Below the pieces are notes generated by a model. That model was not told the DNA's origin. It saw only the letters and a list, made by a program, of their open reading frames with translations, and ran no database searches. Shown piece after piece: positions 1 to 9,140 of a DNA stretch of 64,000 nucleotides (positions within the stretch are counted from its first letter, which is position 1; the number at the start of each line of letters is the position of its first letter). The position numbers and the translations under genes were made by a program. The stretch comes from Flavihumibacter rivuli. Lineage in GTDB: Bacteria; Bacteroidota; Bacteroidia; Chitinophagales; Chitinophagaceae. The stretch spans positions 3,996,001 through 4,060,000 of the forward strand of contig NZ_CP092334.1 in NCBI RefSeq assembly GCF_018595685.2, read 5' to 3'.

Positions 1-492
1 CTGGTACAGGTGTATGTCCTGCATAAGATCCCGCCTTTGCATAGGTTTGTAGTGCCTTACCTCTATTTCCTCTATATCATTTGGCTACCCTTTAATATGG
101 GGCGTGCGTGGCTGATGTTCGTGGCTTTCCTATTTGGATTGTCATTGGATTATTTCCTTGTAACGCCGGGCCTGCATGCCGCCGCCTGTGTGCTGATCGC
201 TTATGTCAGGCCCTTCCTGGTATCCCTGCTGATCAGGCAGGAAGCTGCAGAGCAGAGCTATGCTTCACCATCCATCTATAGCATGGGATGGGCGCCCTAT
301 GCAACCCTGGTGCTGGTGCTAACCCTGCTACACCATACCTACCTGGTCCTCCTGGAATGGCTGGAGTTTGGCAACTTCTTTTATTTCATTGGAAAAGTAT
401 TGGCCACAACGGGTGTCAGCCTGCTGTTGATCCTGATCACAGAATTGCTTTTCTCGAGGAAGGAGCGCTACCGCACCAATGCTGCCCGCTAA
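1..492 (+). CDS. mreD: MreD, rod-shape membrane protein (5' end outside window)
   Basis: The reading frame is open from base 1, so the start codon lies upstream; the GTG at 10 is internal. About 160 residues are visible, almost all hydrophobic, with several membrane helices and a short basic tail (RKERYR). Size, hydropathy and position directly before mrdA and rodA match MreD, the inner-membrane partner of MreC and MreB in the elongasome. MreD is poorly conserved, so the name rests largely on neighbours. About 160 bp of untranslated sequence follow before mrdA, in which I see no clear terminator. Confidence 0.75.
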   Translation: MVQVYVLHKIPPLHRFVVPYLYFLYIIWLPFNMGRAWLMFVAFLFGLSLDYFLVTPGLHAAACVLIAYVRPFLVSLLIRQEAAEQSYASPSIYSMGWAPYATLVLVLTLLHHTYLVLLEWLEFGNFFYFIGKVLATTGVSLLLILITELLFSRKERYRTNAAR

Positions 493-653
493 GGTGGCTG
501 GGTAAGGGCTAAAGGGAACAGGGGGCTTTAGTGAAGGGGCAGTTAAAAAACATGGACAATTCTATCGGAACTCCACGCTGATTAACTTCGTATTTAGAAA
601 TTTTCATTGGACAAGGCTTTGAGATAGTATAACTATTCGAACTTCGATCGTAC

Positions 654-2741
654 ATGTCGGTATTCAATCAATCCAGAAGTACTGTAATCAGGCTGATCAT
701 GGCCGGGGTTTTCCTGGTCATCATTGCGCAATTGGTGAACCTGCAGTTATTCTCCAGTAAGTATAAGGCGCTTGCGCTTAATAATGCCGTATACCCAAAA
801 GTGAAGTACCCGGACAGGGGGATCATTTATGACCGTAAGGGAAGGGCTATCCTGAACAATACCATCATGTATGACCTGGAAGTCACCCCTTCCCAGGTAA
901 AAGGCGTGGATACTTTCCTGCTATGCCGCTTGCTGGAGATCGACACAGCAGAATTCAAGAAAAGGATCATTACATCCATTATCAAGAACGGACGTTACCG
1001 TCCAAGTGTATTTGAGGACCTGCTTCCCGAGAGTGTACATGCCCGCCTGGAAGAGAATATTTACAAGTTCCCCGGCTTCAGCCTGGTGGAGCGTCCTGTG
1101 CGTACCTATCCATTCAAGGCTGCTGCCCATATCATGGGGTATATCGGCGAGGCCGACTCCAGCATCATCAAGCGTTCTGATGGCTTTTACCGCCTCGGTG
1201 ATTATGTTGGGAGAAGCGGACTGGAACAGTACTATGAGAAAGTGTTGATGGGTAAGCGGGGTGTGGAGTACATGATCAAGGACAACAAGAACAGGTTGGT
1301 GGGCAAATATGAGAATGGGCAGTTCGATACGGCGGCTGTGGCGGGAAGGAACCTCCGGACCTATATAGACGTTGAGGTACAACAGCTGGCTGAGAAACTG
1401 ATGACGAACAAGGTGGGTGCGGTTGTGGCCATCGAACCCAAGACGGGTGGTATCATAGCCATGACTTCCGGACCCAACTATGACCCCAACCTGCTGACCG
1501 GACCCGAGAAGCAAAAGAACTTCAACAAGCTTTTCCTTGATGTGAGCAGTCCTTTGCTGAACAGGGCGATCAAGGGCCAGTATCCTCCAGGTTCTACCTT
1601 TAAGCCCTTGGGTGCCCTGGTAGCGCTGGATGAAGGGGTGATCACACCTTCGTTTGGTATAGGTTGCGGAGGTGCTTATTATGGATGTGCGCGCCCGGTA
1701 AAATGTACCCACTCCGGTGGCGGACATGCTGCCAACCTGCGCCTGGCCATCGCCAACTCCTGTAACTCCTACTTCTCCCATATCTACCGGTTAGCAGTAG
1801 ACGCTGATAAATTCGGTGGCGTGAAGAAGGGCTACCAGCACTGGAAAGAATACATGAATGCATTTGACCTGGGCGTAAGGGTAGGGGTCGACCTGCCGAG
1901 TGAGGATAAGGGTAATATCCCCGACTCCTCCGTTTACAATAAGGTCTATCGCAATTCCTGGAATTCCTGTACCAACCTCACCCTCGGCATTGGCCAGGAT
2001 ATGATGTTGTCGACCCCGCTACAGTTGGCCAATGCCATGTGCATCATCGCCAACAAAGGCTATTACTATACGCCGCATTTTGTGGAGAAGTTCGATAACG
2101 AGACCAAGGAGGATACCCTGCTGAACAAATACAGGGTAAAGCATGAACCTTTGACCCGGATCCCTGATGAGGCCTTTGAGGCAGTAATCGCCGGTATGCA
2201 GGATGTGGTGGAGATCGGTACGGCCAGGGTGGCGAAGATCCCGGGTATCAATGTATGTGCCAAAACAGGTACGGCAGAGAACTACAGGGTGATCGACGGA
2301 AAGCGCACCAAGCTGAAGGATAACTCCGTATTCGTATGCTTTGCCCCAAGGGAGAATCCAAAGATCGCAATCGCGGTGATCGTGGAGAACGCCGGTTTCG
2401 GTGCAACATGGGCAGGACCCATTGCCGCCCTGATGATGGAGAAATACCTGAATGATACCCTTCGCCCGGAAAGGGTGAAGGAAGTGGATAGGATCGCCAG
2501 TGCTAACCTAATGCCGGGTTGGCTGGTAAGGGAGCAGTTCAAGCAGGATTCCATCAGGGCTTATAACTGGTACAAGCTCACAAAGGATTCTACCGTGTTG
2601 AGGCGCTTCATGAGGTCTGGCCAGCCTAAGCTCGATACAGGCAAGGCGCCGAAACCAAAGCCGCCAATAGGACGCGTGGCCTTCCTGAAGCCGGAAGCTA
2701 TCCTGCCGGAAAAACAAAAACATAAACAGCAAGCTACATAG
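654..2741 (+). CDS. mrdA: Penicillin-binding protein 2, elongation transpeptidase
   Basis: Class B PBP that cross-links peptidoglycan during side-wall growth, paired with the RodA glycosyltransferase. It has one N-terminal membrane anchor (about residues 11-32), a dimerisation domain with the family motif DRGIIYDRKG, and a transpeptidase domain with all three active-site motifs: S314-T-F-K317 (catalytic serine), S369-C-N371 and K537-T-G539. At 695 residues it is somewhat longer than the E. coli enzyme, with a basic, proline-rich tail after about residue 655. RodA starts 9 bp downstream, so the two are surely co-transcribed. The mreD-mrdA-rodA order is the common elongasome operon. Confidence 0.95.
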   Translation: MSVFNQSRSTVIRLIMAGVFLVIIAQLVNLQLFSSKYKALALNNAVYPKVKYPDRGIIYDRKGRAILNNTIMYDLEVTPSQVKGVDTFLLCRLLEIDTAEFKKRIITSIIKNGRYRPSVFEDLLPESVHARLEENIYKFPGFSLVERPVRTYPFKAAAHIMGYIGEADSSIIKRSDGFYRLGDYVGRSGLEQYYEKVLMGKRGVEYMIKDNKNRLVGKYENGQFDTAAVAGRNLRTYIDVEVQQLAEKLMTNKVGAVVAIEPKTGGIIAMTSGPNYDPNLLTGPEKQKNFNKLFLDVSSPLLNRAIKGQYPPGSTFKPLGALVALDEGVITPSFGIGCGGAYYGCARPVKCTHSGGGHAANLRLAIANSCNSYFSHIYRLAVDADKFGGVKKGYQHWKEYMNAFDLGVRVGVDLPSEDKGNIPDSSVYNKVYRNSWNSCTNLTLGIGQDMMLSTPLQLANAMCIIANKGYYYTPHFVEKFDNETKEDTLLNKYRVKHEPLTRIPDEAFEAVIAGMQDVVEIGTARVAKIPGINVCAKTGTAENYRVIDGKRTKLKDNSVFVCFAPRENPKIAIAVIVENAGFGATWAGPIAALMMEKYLNDTLRPERVKEVDRIASANLMPGWLVREQFKQDSIRAYNWYKLTKDSTVLRRFMRSGQPKLDTGKAPKPKPPIGRVAFLKPEAILPEKQKHKQQAT

Positions 2742-2750
2742 GTAACGTGT

Positions 2751-4094
2751 ATGAGTCAGCGAAAACCTGAAATATCAAAAGGGGTAGATTGGTTGGTGGT
2801 ATGGTTGTATATCATCCTGGTGGTGATCGGTATTACCAGCATCTTCGCCACCACCTACCGGGAAGGCGATCCAGTTATCTCCACCTTCCTTTCCCTAAAA
2901 ACAGATTACAGCAGGCAATTGCTGTATTTCGCTATTGGCGGGGTTTTAGCCACCTTTATCCTGCTGACGGACAGTAAATTCTTTACCGCTACGGCAAACC
3001 TGTGGTATGCTTTCGGTATCCTGCTCTTGTTATTGGTATTCCCTTTCCATACGGAAGTGAAGGGAACCAAATCCATCATCAGGTTCGGTAGTTTCCAATT
3101 GCAGCCGGCAGAGTTGTGTAAGGTCTTTGTGAACCTGGCATTGGCCAAGTACTTGTCCAGGGTGGAGACAGATTTCACTAAGACCAAATCCCAGTTGATC
3201 GCAGCTTCCATAGCTGTTGTTCCAGCGCTGATCTCCATTTTACAAAGTGAGACAGGGTTGGCATTGGTGTATTTTTCCTTCTTCCTGGTAATGTTCCGGG
3301 AAGGTTTGCCTGCTGCCGTGTTGGTGATCGGCTTTTCGTTGGCGGTGTTGGTAGTGGCAACACTATTGGTGGAACCCAATACCCTGGCCATTATCCTTAC
3401 AGTTATTGCTGCATTTGCCATCTATCTCTTGAGGAGGCAGATCAAGCGAAGGCGGCGGATCCTCGTTACCATTGTAGGGATTTGGTTTGTTTGTGTAGGT
3501 ATCCAGCGTTTTGCAGTGCCTTTTATTTTTGAGAATGTATTACAACCTTACCAGGTGAAACGGATCTATGATACGATTGGTAAGGATTATGTGCCAAAGG
3601 ATGCGGCAACGGCCATGGAGATCGAGCAGAAAGACCAGGGCAAGAAAAAGGATGATGGGGATTACAACGTTAAGCAAAGTAAGATCGCCATTGGAAGTGG
3701 CGGGTTCATTGGAAAGGGCTTGCTGAAGGGTACGCAAACACGTTACGATTTTGTGCCGGAACAGCGGACGGACTTTATCTTTTGTACCATAGGGGAGGGT
3801 TTTGGTTTTGTGGGGAGTATCATATTGCTGGGTATTTATTTCCTGCTACTGATGCGGATCATTACCATAGCAGAACGGCAACGAAGTGTTTTCAGCCGAT
3901 GTTATGCCTATGGGGTGGCCTCCGTGCTGTTCTTCCATATAGCCATCAATATTTGCATGACCATCGGCCTTGCCCCGGTTATCGGTATTCCCCTGCCCTT
4001 CATCAGTTATGGTGGTACGGCCCTGCTCACCTTTACTGTCCTGCTTTTCATTTTAGTGCGCCTGGATGCTGACCGTCAGATGGTATTGCGATAA
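2751..4094 (+). CDS. rodA: RodA, SEDS peptidoglycan glycosyltransferase
   Basis: Polytopic SEDS protein that polymerises lipid II with PBP2. About ten membrane segments are visible. SEDS hallmarks include QLQPAELCK (about residues 115-123), the extracytoplasmic loop with VPEQRTDFIF, and the C-terminal IPLPFISYGGTALL. The large loop between the middle helices carries a charged lysine- and aspartate-rich insert (around residues 285-305), making the protein about 447 residues against roughly 370 in E. coli; similar inserts are common in Bacteroidota. It lies 9 bp after mrdA. FtsW is the paralogue to exclude; the mrdA neighbourhood favours RodA. Confidence 0.93.
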   Translation: MSQRKPEISKGVDWLVVWLYIILVVIGITSIFATTYREGDPVISTFLSLKTDYSRQLLYFAIGGVLATFILLTDSKFFTATANLWYAFGILLLLLVFPFHTEVKGTKSIIRFGSFQLQPAELCKVFVNLALAKYLSRVETDFTKTKSQLIAASIAVVPALISILQSETGLALVYFSFFLVMFREGLPAAVLVIGFSLAVLVVATLLVEPNTLAIILTVIAAFAIYLLRRQIKRRRRILVTIVGIWFVCVGIQRFAVPFIFENVLQPYQVKRIYDTIGKDYVPKDAATAMEIEQKDQGKKKDDGDYNVKQSKIAIGSGGFIGKGLLKGTQTRYDFVPEQRTDFIFCTIGEGFGFVGSIILLGIYFLLLMRIITIAERQRSVFSRCYAYGVASVLFFHIAINICMTIGLAPVIGIPLPFISYGGTALLTFTVLLFILVRLDADRQMVLR

Positions 4095-4241
4095 AGCAGG
4101 CTGGCGCACGCTACAGTGAAGGTATTTTGTAGCGTAGATGGTACTGTAACGAACCTTCTTCTTGCCATTATAACCAATTGTGCTGGTAGGGTTCAGGGGG
4201 TTCGGCCAAAATGCCGAAATTTGCCATTCCAAAAAATAAGC

Positions 4242-4985
4242 ATGAAAGTCATTCCCCTTTCCGAAGGTTCCTTTACGATAGATAAGTCAAAGCTGTTCGT
4301 GCCTTTCGACACGGAAAGGGATGACCTGCAGGAACGTTCCATCGGGAGTTTATTGGTAGAGGTCCAGCCCTTTGTTGTGGTAACCTCCGAAGATGTATTG
4401 TTGCTGGATGCCGGCCTGGGCTTCGAACGCCATGGGGTGCTGCAGGTCCACCAGAACCTGATGGATGCGGGTATTAACCCGGGTGAGGTAACGAAGATAT
4501 TAATGACCCACCTCCATAAGGACCATGCCGGAGGGGTGAGTAAACTCAATGAACAAACCCGGCATTATGAATTGGCTTTTCCCAACGCTAAATACTACAT
4601 CCAGAAAAAGGAACTGGAATTTGCTTTCGAAAAAGGCTTCCCTTCCTATATCCCCCACGAGATAGAAATGCTGAAGGATAGCCCGAATGTAGTGCTGCTG
4701 GATGGTGATGGGGTGATCAATGGGTATATCAAGTACCAGGTGGTGGGCGGCCATTGTCCTTTCCACCAGGTGTTCTGGATCGTGGATGGAGGGGAGACGG
4801 TTTTCTTTGGTGGGGATGTAGCCCCCCAATTACAGCAGATGAAGAGCCGATTTGTAGCCAAGTACGACTATGATGGCAAACGCTGTATGGAATTGCGGCA
4901 GGAATGGTGGCAGAGGGGGCAGCAGGAAGGTTGGGAGTTCCTGTTCTACCATGATATCAAGACACCGGTTTATAAGGCTGGATAA
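4242..4985 (+). CDS. MBL-fold metallo-hydrolase
   Basis: Metallo-beta-lactamase superfamily hydrolase, 247 residues, with the zinc-binding signature HLHKDHAGG near residues 90-98, an aspartate in LLLDAGLG and later metal-ligand regions GGHCPFHQ and FFGGDVAP. No signal peptide, so probably cytoplasmic. A GTG 126 bp upstream is in frame, but the ATG at 4242 begins the conserved part (MKVIPLSEGSF), and the upstream stretch reads as junk with an inverted repeat at 4108-4135. The superfamily includes lactonases, glyoxalases and nucleases; substrate cannot be told. It converges on the minus-strand gene that ends at 5030. Confidence 0.85.
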   Translation: MKVIPLSEGSFTIDKSKLFVPFDTERDDLQERSIGSLLVEVQPFVVVTSEDVLLLDAGLGFERHGVLQVHQNLMDAGINPGEVTKILMTHLHKDHAGGVSKLNEQTRHYELAFPNAKYYIQKKELEFAFEKGFPSYIPHEIEMLKDSPNVVLLDGDGVINGYIKYQVVGGHCPFHQVFWIVDGGETVFFGGDVAPQLQQMKSRFVAKYDYDGKRCMELRQEWWQRGQQEGWEFLFYHDIKTPVYKAG

Positions 4986-5029
4986 AAAAGGAAGGTTATC
5001 CCCGTCCTCCTTCACCCTAACGGTGAGGG

Positions 5030-5431
5030 TCAGTTGATATTTTTTCTCCGTTCCATTTTCCTTTCCATCAGTTCCCGCTGTATGTGGCTGTAGAATTCTT
5101 TTTCTGCCTTGAAGAATTCATTGGCTTTATCGGGGTTAAGCGCCTTGCTGAATTCCGGATGGTACTTTTTGCGGATGGCGAGTAATTTCTCCTCGCGCTC
5201 CAATTCATTATTTCCGTCGCGGTACTGCAGTTGGGTAGACCTGAACTCTTCGGTATACTTGTTGTAAACCGGCCAGAATCGTTGAGCTTCCTCTGTAGAA
5301 AGGTTCAGTCTCCTTGTGAGGTAGGCCACTTTCAGCGCTTCCAGTCTTGCCTTCTGTTCAGGCTTGGGCTGTGCAAGGCCTGCTGCTGAAAGGGTGAATA
5401 GAAAAGTAATGAGTATAAAAAATCTTTTCAT
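5030..5431 (-). CDS. Small secreted protein of an ECF sigma operon, Spy/CpxP-like size
   Basis: 133 residues with a signal peptide (cleavage after about residue 20, ending AAGLAQ) and a highly charged, mostly helical mature part. The segment LSTEEAQRFWPVYNKY is typical of small Bacteroidota envelope proteins encoded beside ECF sigma/anti-sigma pairs and resembles the helical periplasmic proteins around Spy and CpxP. It starts 5 bp after the anti-sigma-like gene and is last in the sigma - anti-sigma - this order. I infer a role in sensing or buffering envelope stress. The function is not proven and the CpxP resemblance is only in size and helical character. Confidence 0.7.
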   Translation of the reverse strand: MKRFFILITFLFTLSAAGLAQPKPEQKARLEALKVAYLTRRLNLSTEEAQRFWPVYNKYTEEFRSTQLQYRDGNNELEREEKLLAIRKKYHPEFSKALNPDKANEFFKAEKEFYSHIQRELMERKMERRKNIN

Positions 5432-5436
5432 TGTCG

Positions 5437-6306
5437 TTAGTTGATCGTTGATGATGGTTTGGCCGAATGTTCACTCAGGTATTGCTGCAACACATCATCA
5501 CTTATGTCTTCCAATAAATAGTGTACATCCGACTCATTCAATTTTACTGAACTGGCAATCGTGTTCTCCTGGAGCAGGTCGGCCTGCGGGTCGATGAATT
5601 CCTGGATGGCTTCCTCGCTCAACTGGCTGATCTCCTTTTCTACCTGGTGGGTGGCACTCACTTCGGCCAGTGCACCGGACTGGTTATCCTTGTTGGTGTA
5701 CCACCAGCCGCTAATGGCCAGGGCCCCGGTCAGGATGGCGGCTGCGGCATAACGAAGCCACCTGTTGGTGAAACTGATCACCTTGCCGGCGGGCTTAATC
5801 TTATCGATCAGCTGCGAAGGCAGTTTCCCGAAGTATCCATCCGGCACCTGATAGGTAGGCTTGTTTTTCAGGGATTGCAGCAGGGGTGAAAGGTTTTCCA
5901 ACTCTTCATTGACCACCTCAATGGCTTTTGCCCCTTCCACAATGGTGTCAGGAAGGGAATCAAAATAGTCATCCGGTACCTGGTAAGGATTTGTTTTTCC
6001 AATGTTTTCCAGTGCTGGGGGCAATTGTTCTTCTTGTCCCGCTTCCATGGTCCTGATCCTGGATAGGATATTGGTGGCCAGGTTATCGAAATATCCTTCG
6101 GGAACGGAGAAGGGCGCATCATTGACAGCTTTTGGGCTGTTGCCGGAAGCAACTGCATTCCCATCCTGCCGAAGATGACCGATCATTTGCAGGGGGAAGG
6201 CATCGAAATAACCTTCGGGAACGGAATAAGGCAGCTGCCGTGGCTGTTGGGCCACCAGCTTGCTGATCATTTCCAATTCCTGTTGTATTTGTTCTGCCTG
6301 GTTCAT
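5437..6306 (-). CDS. Putative membrane anti-sigma factor with four VPxGYF repeats
   Basis: 289 residues, with one predicted membrane helix at about 184-202, an N-terminal cytoplasmic half and a C-terminal periplasmic half. The N-terminal half has four copies of a short motif, (Y/F)(S/Q)VP(E/D)xYF, with the YF pair at residues 33-34, 72-73, 114-115 and 158-159, each followed by a hydrophobic L/F-P-x-x-I helix start; spacing is 39-44 residues. The gene follows the ECF sigma gene by 31 bp and precedes the small secreted gene by 5 bp, which suggests an anti-sigma role. It lacks a recognisable zinc-binding anti-sigma motif (HxxxCxxC), so the assignment is from context and topology. Confidence 0.7.
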   Translation of the reverse strand: MNQAEQIQQELEMISKLVAQQPRQLPYSVPEGYFDAFPLQMIGHLRQDGNAVASGNSPKAVNDAPFSVPEGYFDNLATNILSRIRTMEAGQEEQLPPALENIGKTNPYQVPDDYFDSLPDTIVEGAKAIEVVNEELENLSPLLQSLKNKPTYQVPDGYFGKLPSQLIDKIKPAGKVISFTNRWLRYAAAAILTGALAISGWWYTNKDNQSGALAEVSATHQVEKEISQLSEEAIQEFIDPQADLLQENTIASSVKLNESDVHYLLEDISDDVLQQYLSEHSAKPSSTIN

Positions 6307-6337
6307 TGCCTGTTAGACTATAGAAAAGTTAAAAAGT

Positions 6338-6889
6338 TTAATGGTTCAGTAGGTAATCCTCAATTTTTTTTACCGCATGATGGTAGGAGGCTTTCAGCGC
6401 CCCTTCCGAGGTCTCCAGGACCTTGCTCATTTCCTCATAGGGCATCTCGTCATAATACCGCAGGTTGAAAACGATGCGCTGTTTTTCCGGCAAGCGCTGG
6501 ATGGCCAGTTGCAACTTCCACTCTGCTTTTTTGCCATCAAAATCCTTATCCGCCATTACCCTATTGCTCAGGCCTTCCTCCACATCGCCCAGTGGTACGG
6601 AGGCTTTCCTTTTCTGCTGTTCCAGGAAGTTCAGGCATTCATTTGTTGCGATCCTGTATAGCCAGGTATACAACTGGGCGTCTTCCCGGAAATTGGCCAG
6701 GCCATTCCATACCCTGATAAAAACATTTTGCAGCACATCATTGGCATCCTCATGATCCACCACCATGCGCCTGATATGCCAATAAAGGCGCTCCTGGTAC
6801 TTCCGGATGATGGCCGTAAAAGCCTTTTCCCTCGTATCCTGTTCCCTGAATTGAAGCAGCAATTCCTGGTCTTGGTGACTGGTGGACAT
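6338..6889 (-). CDS. ECF-type RNA polymerase sigma factor
   Basis: 183-residue sigma-70 family factor with only regions 2 and 4. Region 2 covers about residues 25-95 (NDVLQNVFIRVWNGLANF for core binding and the -10 helix, then TWLYRIATNECLNFL). Region 4 covers about residues 125-180 (LPEKQRIVFNLRYYDEMPYEEMS, then a helix-turn-helix ending in KIEDYL). No region 1 or 3. First gene of a three-gene unit with the anti-sigma-like and small secreted genes, so probably released by an envelope signal. I could not make out a matching ECF promoter upstream. Confidence 0.93.
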   Translation of the reverse strand: MSTSHQDQELLLQFREQDTREKAFTAIIRKYQERLYWHIRRMVVDHEDANDVLQNVFIRVWNGLANFREDAQLYTWLYRIATNECLNFLEQQKRKASVPLGDVEEGLSNRVMADKDFDGKKAEWKLQLAIQRLPEKQRIVFNLRYYDEMPYEEMSKVLETSEGALKASYHHAVKKIEDYLLNH

Positions 6890-6954
6890 AAAGTTCGTAT
6901 CGTTTGTTAGGAATTAGACCAATGCCTAAGTTAAAGGTTTAACCGGAAGGCAGG

Positions 6955-6988
6955 ATAACAAAAAAGGGCTGTCGCACAGACAGCCCTT
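6955..6988 (-). terminator. Intrinsic terminator of the transketolase gene
   Basis: Perfect 10-bp inverted repeat AAGGGCTGTC / GACAGCCCTT with a 5-nt loop. On the minus strand it is followed by six T. It lies just downstream of the gene ending at 7008 and separates it from the sigma operon. Confidence 0.85.
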
Positions 6989-7007
6989 AGTATGATGAAT
7001 ACCTTTT

Positions 7008-7964
7008 TTATTTCCTTGCCATTGCCTTTTCAGCAGCAGCCACAATATGGCTCACGCCAAGGCCGTACTTCTCGAGCAGTTGGGTTGGGGTGCCACTTTC
7101 CCCGAAGGTATCGTTGGTGCCAACGAATTCGATAGGGGTGGGCAGGTTCAGGGCCGCGGTGCGGGCAATGCTTTCGCCCAGGCCGCCCAGGATATTGTGT
7201 TCTTCCACTGTAACCGCGCAACGGGTCTTGGCCAATGACGCCAGGATGGTCTTTTCATCCAGCGGCTTAATGGTGTGTACATTCACCACCTCAACACTGT
7301 GGCCTTTTTCCTGCAGTTGGCGGGCCGCTTCAATAGCGTGCCATACCATATGGCCGCAGGCAAAAATGCTTACATCCGTTCCTTCATTGAAAACCTGTGC
7401 CTTGCCGATCTCAAAAGGCATGCCTTCGGTAAAGATGGGCCATACCGGGCGGCCAAAGCGCAGGTAAACCGGACCTTCGAATTCTGCTATGGCAAGGGTG
7501 GCAGCCTTGGTCTGGGCATAATCACAAGGAACGATCACCGTCATGCCGGGCAGCATTTTCATCATGCCGATATCTTCCAGGATCTGGTGGGTGGCGCCGT
7601 CTTCCCCGAGGGTAAGGCCGGCATGGGATGCACAGATCTTCACGTTCTTGCCTGAATAGGCAACAGATTGACGGATCTGGTCATATACCCTGCCGGTAGA
7701 AAAGTTGGCAAAAGTGGTCGTGAAAGGGATCTTGCCGCCAATGGTAAGACCGGCTGCAATACCGATCATATTGGCTTCCGCAATACCACACTGAATGAAA
7801 CGATCCGGATTTTCCTTGATGAACTGGTTCAGTTTCAGGGAGCCGGCTAAGTCAGCTGTCAGTGCTACCACATTGGGATTGGTCCTTCCCAATTCAGTCA
7901 TTCCATCGCCAAAACCACTCCTGGTATCTTTTTTACCTGTAACCTGGATATCTTGTAAGGTCAT
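7008..7964 (-). CDS. Transketolase, C-terminal subunit (split enzyme)
   Basis: 318 residues covering the pyrimidine-binding and C-terminal domains of transketolase; the thiamine-diphosphate domain (N-terminal half, GDG motif) is absent, so it must pair with a separately encoded subunit not found in this window. Visible features are CGIAEANMIGIAAGL (catalytic glutamate region of the Pyr domain), FTTTFANFSTGRVYDQIR, and the C-terminal domain with GLGESIA. Role: transfer of two-carbon units in the pentose phosphate pathway. A dehydrogenase E1-beta or DXP synthase fragment is the alternative; the motifs fit transketolase best. A TACCTTTG promoter lies 33 bp upstream and a strong terminator downstream. 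Confidence 0.9.
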   Translation of the reverse strand: MTLQDIQVTGKKDTRSGFGDGMTELGRTNPNVVALTADLAGSLKLNQFIKENPDRFIQCGIAEANMIGIAAGLTIGGKIPFTTTFANFSTGRVYDQIRQSVAYSGKNVKICASHAGLTLGEDGATHQILEDIGMMKMLPGMTVIVPCDYAQTKAATLAIAEFEGPVYLRFGRPVWPIFTEGMPFEIGKAQVFNEGTDVSIFACGHMVWHAIEAARQLQEKGHSVEVVNVHTIKPLDEKTILASLAKTRCAVTVEEHNILGGLGESIARTAALNLPTPIEFVGTNDTFGESGTPTQLLEKYGLGVSHIVAAAEKAMARK

Positions 7965-7996
7965 GTTGTTTGGGTTTCAATTTTTCAAAAGCGGAA

Positions 7997-8004
7997 CAAA
8001 GGTA
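7997..8004 (-). promoter_or_regulatory. -7 box TACCTTTG for the transketolase gene
   Basis: Reads TACCTTTG on the minus strand, a perfect match to the Bacteroidota TAnnTTTG -7 element, 33 bp before the ATG at 7964. Confidence 0.6.
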
Positions 8005-8046
8005 GGGGCTGGAGCTTAAATCCGCCATCGTTTCCCCTTTTTTACC

Positions 8047-9102
8047 TTAATTAAGGCTGGCGTTCTGCTCGGTATGAAGGGTTTCATCCTCCTTCAACTT
8101 CAGCTCCCATTGCCAGGCCGTACGCATCATATCCTCCAGGTTGTATTTTATTACCCAACCCAGTTCATTCACCGCATGTTCATTATTGGCATAGATCGCA
8201 ATAACATCACCCGGGCGCCTTGGGCCGATCGTATAATTCAATGGAACACCGCTTACCTTTTCAAAGGCCTGGATGGCTTCCAATACGGTTACCCCATTGC
8301 CGGTACCCAGGTTGAAGACTTCGCATTTCTTCTTGGACACTCCTTTTTCCAGGTATTGGAGGGCAAGGGTATGCGCATGGGCGATGTCTGAAACATGGAT
8401 GAAGTCGCGGAGGCAACTGCCATCCCGGGTGTCGTAGTCATTCCCATAAACGGTCATTTGACCGATCTTGCCAATGGCGCTTTGGGTAATGGCAGGCACC
8501 AGGTTGGCGGGGCGGCCTATTGGCATTTCACCGATCAGGTTGCTCGGGTGTGCACCCACCGGGTTGAAATAGCGCAAAAGGATACATTGTGTTGGGTTTA
8601 CTTTCGCATATTCACTGATGATCTGTTCCCCCATCTGCTTGGTATAGCCATAAGGCGATTCAGCAGGTTTGGGAGGCGTCTGTTCGGTAACCGGGATTTG
8701 ATCCGGGTTGCCATATACTGTACAGGAAGAAGAGAATACGAAGTTCGGAACATTGAACTCCTGCACACATTTAAGGAGGTTGAGCAATGAAACAATATTG
8801 TTTTCGAAATACATCAGGGGTTGTTCCACAGATTCCCCTACTGCCTTATAGGCTGCAAAATGGATGATACCGGTAATGTCCTCATTCTCCTGGAAGATGG
8901 CATGCGTGTCATCAAAATTGCAGAGGTCTACTTTGTAGTTCTTGATCTTCCTGCCTGTGATCTTTTCCACGCCTTCCAGGATCCTTAGTGATGACCTGGA
9001 ATTGTTGTCGACAGATATAACATCAAAGCCGTTTTCAATAAGGTCAACAATGGTATGTGACCCTATGAACCCACAGCCTCCGGTTACAAGAATTTTACTC
9101 AT
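8047..9102 (-). CDS. galE: UDP-glucose 4-epimerase
   Basis: Extended short-chain dehydrogenase/reductase, 351 residues, interconverting UDP-glucose and UDP-galactose. NAD-binding TGGCGFIGSH lies at residues 7-16, the aspartate of VDNNSRSS ends the second strand, the catalytic serine is in SSSCTVYG (about 124-131), and Y151-G-Y-T-K155 is the catalytic YxxxK. C-terminal sugar-binding blocks (GRRPGDV) are typical of GalE. It lies 38 bp downstream of rfbA on the same strand, so both probably form a nucleotide-sugar operon for cell-surface polysaccharide. Confidence 0.95.
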   Translation of the reverse strand: MSKILVTGGCGFIGSHTIVDLIENGFDVISVDNNSRSSLRILEGVEKITGRKIKNYKVDLCNFDDTHAIFQENEDITGIIHFAAYKAVGESVEQPLMYFENNIVSLLNLLKCVQEFNVPNFVFSSSCTVYGNPDQIPVTEQTPPKPAESPYGYTKQMGEQIISEYAKVNPTQCILLRYFNPVGAHPSNLIGEMPIGRPANLVPAITQSAIGKIGQMTVYGNDYDTRDGSCLRDFIHVSDIAHAHTLALQYLEKGVSKKKCEVFNLGTGNGVTVLEAIQAFEKVSGVPLNYTIGPRRPGDVIAIYANNEHAVNELGWVIKYNLEDMMRTAWQWELKLKEDETLHTEQNASLN

Positions 9103-9140
9103 GGTTGGTTTAATTGGTTATTTGGTATTGACCTGTTGGA

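Noticed and set aside
921-1781. 286-residue minus-strand frame
   Set aside because: Shadow of mrdA; low-complexity, no motif.
5004-5032. Inverted repeat CCTTCACC / GGTGAGGG as terminator
   Set aside because: Stem is clear but there is no T-tract on either side; not listed as a terminator.
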